A program made the translations under genes and the position numbers. From Ruminococcus sp. CAG:254 (GTDB lineage Bacteria; Bacillota; Clostridia; Oscillospirales; Ruminococcaceae): 17,452 bases of DNA. This document shows positions 13,614-17,452 of the stretch, piece by piece. Every line of letters begins with the position of its first letter. Positions within the stretch are counted from its first letter, which is position 1. The DNA lies in the NCBI GenBank assembly GCA_000433635.1, contig HF997974.1:1-17452 (forward strand), written 5' to 3'. A model generated the notes under the pieces. That model made no database searches and was not told the DNA's origin. It saw only the letters and a program-made list of their open reading frames with translations.

Positions 13614-14255
13614 ATGAAAAACATCATTGTACTGGTTTCCGGTGGCGGAACGAATTTGCAGGCACTGCTGGAAGCAGAACAGGCGGGAGCATTTCCGGGC
13701 GGTTCGATCACTTGCGTGATCTCCTCTCGGGGCGATGCCTACGCCCTGCGTCGGGCAGAACAGTTCCATGTCAAGTCAAGAGTCATTGCAAAGAAAGACT
13801 ATCCGGATTTCTCTGCTTATACAGATGCAATGCTGCTGGCATTGAAGGAAGAACAGGCAGACTTGATTGTCCTTGCCGGATTCCTAACCATTTTAGATGA
13901 ACGCATCATTGCAGCCTATCCAAACCGGATTATCAACGTGCATCCATCCTTGATTCCGGCATTTTGCGGAGAAGGATTCTATGGTTTGCGGGTGCATGAA
14001 TGTGCCCTGAAACGGGGCGTGAAATATTCTGGTGCAACTGTGCATTTCGTAAACGAAATTGCAGACGGTGGGCCGATTATTTTACAAAAGCCGGTTGCAG
14101 TGGAAGAGGGCGACACGCCGCAGACCCTGCAAAAGCGAATCATGGAAGAAGCAGAGTGGAAGTTGCTGCCGGAAGCCGTTCGGTTGTTCTGTGCAGACAA
14201 GCTGGAAGTGCATGACAACAAGGTGACCCTTTTGGAACAGCCAAAGCTGTCCTGA
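13614..14255 (+). CDS. purN: Phosphoribosylglycinamide formyltransferase (folate-dependent)
   Basis: A 213-residue PurN, transferring formyl from 10-formyl-tetrahydrofolate to GAR; cytoplasmic. It shows the N-terminal phosphate-binding SGGGTNLQ (9-16), INVHPSLIPAF (107-117) with the catalytic Asn108 and His110, and GATVHFVNE followed by Asp151, matching the N-H-D triad of the family. The length is close to typical. The ATG at 13614 is served by TAAGGA, which overlaps the purM stop, with 12 bases between the genes. The next gene is 48 bases downstream. Confidence 0.96.
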   Translation: MKNIIVLVSGGGTNLQALLEAEQAGAFPGGSITCVISSRGDAYALRRAEQFHVKSRVIAKKDYPDFSAYTDAMLLALKEEQADLIVLAGFLTILDERIIAAYPNRIINVHPSLIPAFCGEGFYGLRVHECALKRGVKYSGATVHFVNEIADGGPIILQKPVAVEEGDTPQTLQKRIMEEAEWKLLPEAVRLFCADKLEVHDNKVTLLEQPKLS

Positions 14256-14303
14256 CCCCCATTCGTCCAACTGGAAAACGCAAAGAGAGGCAAGAACAGA
14301 TTT

Positions 14304-15014
14304 ATGAAGACCAACAATCTTTTTGATACATTGAAACAGAATGCTTACCCAGGCAGAGGCATCGTGCTGGGAACATCCGCAGATGGTGCATCTGCAGTTG
14401 CTGCTTATTTCATCATGGGCAGAAGCGAAAACAGCCGGAATCGGGTATTTGTAACCGATGGCGACGGCATCCGCACACAGGCATTTGACCCATCCAAGAT
14501 GGTTGACCCAAGCCTGATTATCTATGCACCGGTTCGGGTGCTGGGCGATACTACCATTGTCACCAATGGCGACCAGACCGACACGGTTTATGACCAGATG
14601 CTGGCTGGAAAGACCTTTGAAGAATCCCTGCGGATTCGGGAATTTGAACCGGATGCTCCGAACTATACCCCTCGTATTTCTGGCATCATCGAACGGAAAG
14701 ACGGCTATCAGTATGCACTGTCCATTCTGAAGAGTGCAGACGGCAATCCGGATTCCTGCCAGAGATATACCTTTACTTATTCCAACCCGATTGCTGGCGT
14801 GGGGCATTTCATTCACACCTATCAGGGCGATGGAAATCCGCTGCCGAGCTTTGAAGGCGAACCGGAAAAGGTTGCCATCGAAGGCGATATTGACACCTTT
14901 ACCAATGCCGTTTGGGACAGCCTGAATCCGGAAAACAAGGTTTCTCTGTTTGTACGGTTCATCGACCTGAAGACTGGCAAGGCAGAAACACGGATTGTCA
15001 ACAAGAATCAATAA
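14304..15014 (+). CDS. IMP cyclohydrolase, PurO-like (stand-alone)
   Basis: 236 residues resembling the IMP cyclohydrolase family typified by archaeal PurO, an Ntn-hydrolase fold that closes FAICAR to IMP, the last step of the pathway. The family-like N-terminal block runs YPGRGIVLG, ADGASAVAAYFIMGR and SENSRNRVF (about 15-49). An NPIAGVGHFIHTYQG segment lies near 165-180. It is unrelated to the MGS-type cyclohydrolase domain that normally forms the N-terminus of PurH, and the following gene lacks exactly that domain, so this protein most likely supplies the missing activity. The start at 14304 is the only sensible ATG; AGAGAGG is about 13 bases upstream, which is rather far. Its stop lies 19 bases before the short purH. 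Assignment rests on family resemblance and context. Confidence 0.87.
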   Translation: MKTNNLFDTLKQNAYPGRGIVLGTSADGASAVAAYFIMGRSENSRNRVFVTDGDGIRTQAFDPSKMVDPSLIIYAPVRVLGDTTIVTNGDQTDTVYDQMLAGKTFEESLRIREFEPDAPNYTPRISGIIERKDGYQYALSILKSADGNPDSCQRYTFTYSNPIAGVGHFIHTYQGDGNPLPSFEGEPEKVAIEGDIDTFTNAVWDSLNPENKVSLFVRFIDLKTGKAETRIVNKNQ

Positions 15015-15033
15015 ACAAGAGGGAGATGCAGTT

Positions 15034-16215
15034 ATGGCTTCAGAAATGCAATTGAAATATGGATGCAATCCGAATCAGAAACCATCCAGAATCTTTATGG
15101 CAGATAACAGCGACCTGCCGATTACCGTATTGAACGGCAAGCCGGGTTATATCAACCTGCTGGATGCGTTCAACGGCTGGCAGCTGGTACGGGAATTAAA
15201 GCAGGCAACCGGTTACTGTGCAGCAACTTCGTTTAAGCACGTTTCTCCGGCAGGTGCTGCCATTGGCAAGCCACTTTCCGATACCTTAAAGAAGATTTAT
15301 TTTGTCGATGATTTGGGCGAACTTTCTCCGCTGGCTTGTGCTTATGCAAGAGCAAGAGGTGCGGATCGAATGTCCTCTTACGGCGACTTCATCGCTCTGT
15401 CGGATGTTTGTGACGTTCCGACTGCCAAGATGATTCAGCGGGAAGTTTCTGACGGAATCATTGCACCGGGCTATGAACCGGAAGCACTCGAAATTCTGAA
15501 ATCCAAGCGGAAGGGCACTTATAACATCATTCAGATTGACCCGTCCTATGAACCAGCCGCACTGGAACGGAAACAGGTATTTGGCGTGACCTTTGAACAG
15601 GGCAGAAACAACCTGAAAATTGATGAAAGCATGCTGGAAAACATCGTAACAGAGAACAAGAACTTGCCGGAAGACAAGAAGCATGACCTGCTGATTTCTC
15701 TGATTACTCTGAAATATACCCAGTCCAATTCTGTTTGCTATGTCAAGGATGGTCAGGCAATCGGCATTGGTGCTGGACAGCAGTCCAGAATCCACTGCAC
15801 CAGACTGGCTGGTAACAAGGCAGATATCTGGTGGCTGCGGCAGCATCCAAAGGTAATGGGTCTGCAATTTGTAGACGGCATTCGCCGCCCAGACCGGGAT
15901 AATGCAATTGACGTTTACATCTCGGATGAATACATGGATGTTCTGGCAGATGGTGCATGGGAAAACATTTTCAAGGTAAAGCCGGAAGTCTTCACGAAAG
16001 AAGAACAGAAGGCATGGCTGGCACAGAATACCGATGTTTGTCTGGGCTCAGACGCATTCTTCCCGTTTGGCGATAACATCGAACGGGCACACAAGAGCGG
16101 TGTCACCTATATTGTAGAACCGGGCGGTTCGATTCGGGATGACCATGTTATTATGACTTGCAACAAGTATCATATGGTCATGGCATTCTGCGGCATTCGG
16201 TTCTTCCACCACTAA
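15034..16215 (+). CDS. purH: Stand-alone AICAR formyltransferase (short PurH without cyclohydrolase domain)
   Basis: 393 residues covering only the AICAR transformylase half of PurH; it formylates AICAR with 10-formyl-tetrahydrofolate to FAICAR. The N-terminus starts directly at LKYGCNPNQKP, where the domain begins in bifunctional enzymes (bifunctional PurH is normally above 500 residues). SFKHVSPAGAA (66-76) contains the catalytic Lys68-His69 pair. Also visible are YARARGADRMSS (104-115), SDGIIAPGYE (139-148), KYTQSNSVCY (227-236), IGAGQQSRIHCTRLAG (245-260) and a C-terminal RFFHH. The SFKHVSPAG form resembles the eukaryotic-type transformylase rather than the VKHANPCG form of E. coli-type PurH. 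The ATG at 15034 has GAGGGA 9 bases upstream. The PurO-like gene directly upstream fills the missing cyclohydrolase role. Confidence 0.95.
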   Translation: MASEMQLKYGCNPNQKPSRIFMADNSDLPITVLNGKPGYINLLDAFNGWQLVRELKQATGYCAATSFKHVSPAGAAIGKPLSDTLKKIYFVDDLGELSPLACAYARARGADRMSSYGDFIALSDVCDVPTAKMIQREVSDGIIAPGYEPEALEILKSKRKGTYNIIQIDPSYEPAALERKQVFGVTFEQGRNNLKIDESMLENIVTENKNLPEDKKHDLLISLITLKYTQSNSVCYVKDGQAIGIGAGQQSRIHCTRLAGNKADIWWLRQHPKVMGLQFVDGIRRPDRDNAIDVYISDEYMDVLADGAWENIFKVKPEVFTKEEQKAWLAQNTDVCLGSDAFFPFGDNIERAHKSGVTYIVEPGGSIRDDHVIMTCNKYHMVMAFCGIRFFHH

Positions 16216-16233
16216 GAGAAAATGGGATTGGCA

Positions 16234-16256
16234 GGCTGCTGGTATTACTGGCAGCC
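16234..16256 (+). other. Intercistronic hairpin between purH and purD
   Basis: GGCTGC (16234-16239) pairs with GCAGCC (16251-16256); further weak pairing is possible inside. There is no T-tract, and a good ribosome binding site follows at 16269-16274, so it is not expected to stop transcription. It may affect mRNA stability or purD expression. Confidence 0.4.
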
Positions 16257-16284
16257 CGTCAGTCAGACAGGAGAGAAAGAATCC

Positions 16285-17452
16285 ATGAAAATTTTAGTTG
16301 TTGGCGGCGGCGGCAGAGAACACGCCATCATCCGCAAACTGAAAGAAAGTAAACAGGTGGATGCCCTGTACTGTGCACCGGGAAACGGCGGAATCTCCAA
16401 AGATGCAGAGTGCTTTCCGGTCAAGGCAACCGATGTAGAAGGCATGGTTGCACTGGCAAAGCAGCTATCTGTTGATTTGGTCTTTGTTGCACCGGATGAC
16501 CCGCTGGTATTGGGTATGGTCGATGCCATGCAGGCAGCTGGATTTGCAACCTTTGGCCCCAATAAGGCGGCTGCAATCATCGAAGGCAGCAAGGCATTCT
16601 CCAAGGAATTGATGAAGAAGTATCACATTCCGACCGCAAAGTATGAAATTTTCCACGATGCAGATGCAGCCATTGCATACATCAAGCAGGAAAATCAGTT
16701 CCCGACCGTCATCAAAGCAGATGGTCTGGCTCTGGGAAAAGGCGTTATCATTGCAGCCAATCTGGAAGAAGCAGAACAGGCTGTCAAGAGCATGATGGAA
16801 GACAAGATGTTCGGCGAAAGCGGCAGCACGGTTGTTGTAGAAGAATTTCTGACAGGGCCGGAAGTTTCGGTACTTTCCTTTACAGACGGGAAAACCGTTG
16901 TTCCGATGGTGTCCTCGATGGATCACAAGCGGGCACTCGACCAGGACAAGGGTTTGAATACCGGCGGTATGGGAACAGTTGCACCGAACCCGTATTATAC
17001 AAAGGAAATTGCAGATACTTGTATGGAAACCATCTTCCTGCCGACCATTCGTGCGATGCAGGCAGAGGGCAGACCGTTCCAAGGCTGTCTGTATTTCGGC
17101 TTGATGCTGACACCGAATGGCCCAAAGGTCATTGAATATAACTGTCGGTTCGGCGACCCGGAAACACAGGTTGTGTTGCCGCTGCTGGAAACCGATTTGG
17201 TTGATATTATGCGTGCGATTTCGGAACAGAAGCTGGCAGAATTGCCGGTTGTCTGGAAGAATGGCTGTGCAGCTTGTGTGGTTATGGCAAGCGGCGGCTA
17301 TCCGAAAAAGTATGAAACCGGTCTTGCAATCTCCGGTCTGGATGATGGCGGACAGGTAGCAGGCTGCACCGTTTATCATGCCGGAACAAAGCTGGCAGAA
17401 GATGGACAGCAGCTGTTGACCGCTGGCGGAAGAGTGCTCGGCGTCACAGCAA
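16285..17452 (+). CDS. purD: Phosphoribosylamine-glycine ligase (GAR synthetase), 3' end outside window
   Basis: 389 residues are visible before the window ends without a stop; the family is usually about 420-430, so roughly the last tenth is missing. PurD is an ATP-grasp ligase joining glycine to phosphoribosylamine, the PurF product; cytoplasmic. Motifs are VVGGGGREHA (5-14), GPNKAAAIIEGSKAFSK (91-107), VIKADGLALGKGV (142-154) and EYNCRFGDPETQ (284-295), where the common form is EFNARFGDPETQ. The usual VGPEAPL segment reads VAPDDPL here. The ATG at 16285 has AGGAGA about 10 bases upstream. It is the ninth gene of the purine operon, 69 bases after purH with a hairpin in the gap. Confidence 0.97.
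   Translation, partial: MKILVVGGGGREHAIIRKLKESKQVDALYCAPGNGGISKDAECFPVKATDVEGMVALAKQLSVDLVFVAPDDPLVLGMVDAMQAAGFATFGPNKAAAIIEGSKAFSKELMKKYHIPTAKYEIFHDADAAIAYIKQENQFPTVIKADGLALGKGVIIAANLEEAEQAVKSMMEDKMFGESGSTVVVEEFLTGPEVSVLSFTDGKTVVPMVSSMDHKRALDQDKGLNTGGMGTVAPNPYYTKEIADTCMETIFLPTIRAMQAEGRPFQGCLYFGLMLTPNGPKVIEYNCRFGDPETQVVLPLLETDLVDIMRAISEQKLAELPVVWKNGCAACVVMASGGYPKKYETGLAISGLDDGGQVAGCTVYHAGTKLAEDGQQLLTAGGRVLGVTA

Noticed and set aside
12636..13769. A long open frame on the minus strand opposite purM (about 377 codons)
   Set aside because: It lies antisense to a textbook PurM with all motifs, has no ribosome binding site that I can see, and its composition looks like the complement of coding sequence.
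14082..15068. A minus-strand open frame of about 328 codons opposite purN and the PurO-like gene
   Set aside because: It spans two well-supported plus-strand genes and their gap, and the protein looks like no family. It is a shadow of codon bias.
16465..17379. A minus-strand open frame of about 304 codons opposite purD
   Set aside because: Antisense to clear PurD motifs, with no start signal and Cys/His-rich nonsense composition.
1..17452. CRISPR arrays, insertion sequences, tRNA or rRNA genes, phage genes
   Set aside because: No short regularly spaced repeats, transposase motifs, terminal inverted repeats or RNA gene signatures were recognised; the only tandem repeats are coding.

Overview
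The window looks like chromosomal DNA from a Gram-positive, low-to-moderate GC anaerobe of the Clostridia, most likely a Ruminococcus-type Oscillospiraceae. This is inference from gene content: a secreted protein built from Ruminococcus-type ~111-residue beta repeats, strong AGGAGG ribosome binding sites, Bacillus-like sigma-A promoters, and a clostridial purine operon with a split purH and no purK beside purE. No mobile element, CRISPR array, rRNA or tRNA was seen.

Left part (1-5911). The 3' end of a repeat-containing secreted protein gene (+) converges on a PP2C-type phosphatase gene (-), with a terminator hairpin between them. A leftward run follows: a PHP-family histidinol phosphatase, an Lrp/AsnC regulator, a PLP aminotransferase and ispE. 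It starts from a near-perfect sigma-A promoter at 5883-5911 and ends at a strong intrinsic terminator at 2161-2200. The phosphatase gene has its own promoter and a structured leader.

Middle (5912-8323). A 448-base divergent intergenic region carries the leftward promoter and two tandem rightward extended -10 promoters, with hairpins between and after them. They drive a polyisoprenyl-phosphate-type family 2 glycosyltransferase. It overlaps the next gene, a membrane-anchored extracellular protein with WG-like repeats. No terminator separates this pair from purE.

Right part (8341-17452). This is a compact rightward de novo purine operon: purE, purC, a PurF-like paralogue, purF, purM, purN, a PurO-type IMP cyclohydrolase, a stand-alone AICAR transformylase (short purH) and purD, which is cut by the window end. 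Together these cover PRPP to phosphoribosylamine (PurF), GAR synthesis (PurD), GAR formylation (PurN), AIR synthesis (PurM), carboxylation (PurE), SAICAR synthesis (PurC) and the last two steps to IMP (short PurH plus PurO). The FGAM synthase genes (purL/Q/S), purB and purA are not in the window.

The most unusual items are the PurF-like protein, which keeps the PRPP loop and all likely Fe-S cysteines but has lost the glutaminase nucleophile and glutamine-binding motifs, and the two-gene replacement of the usual bifunctional PurH.
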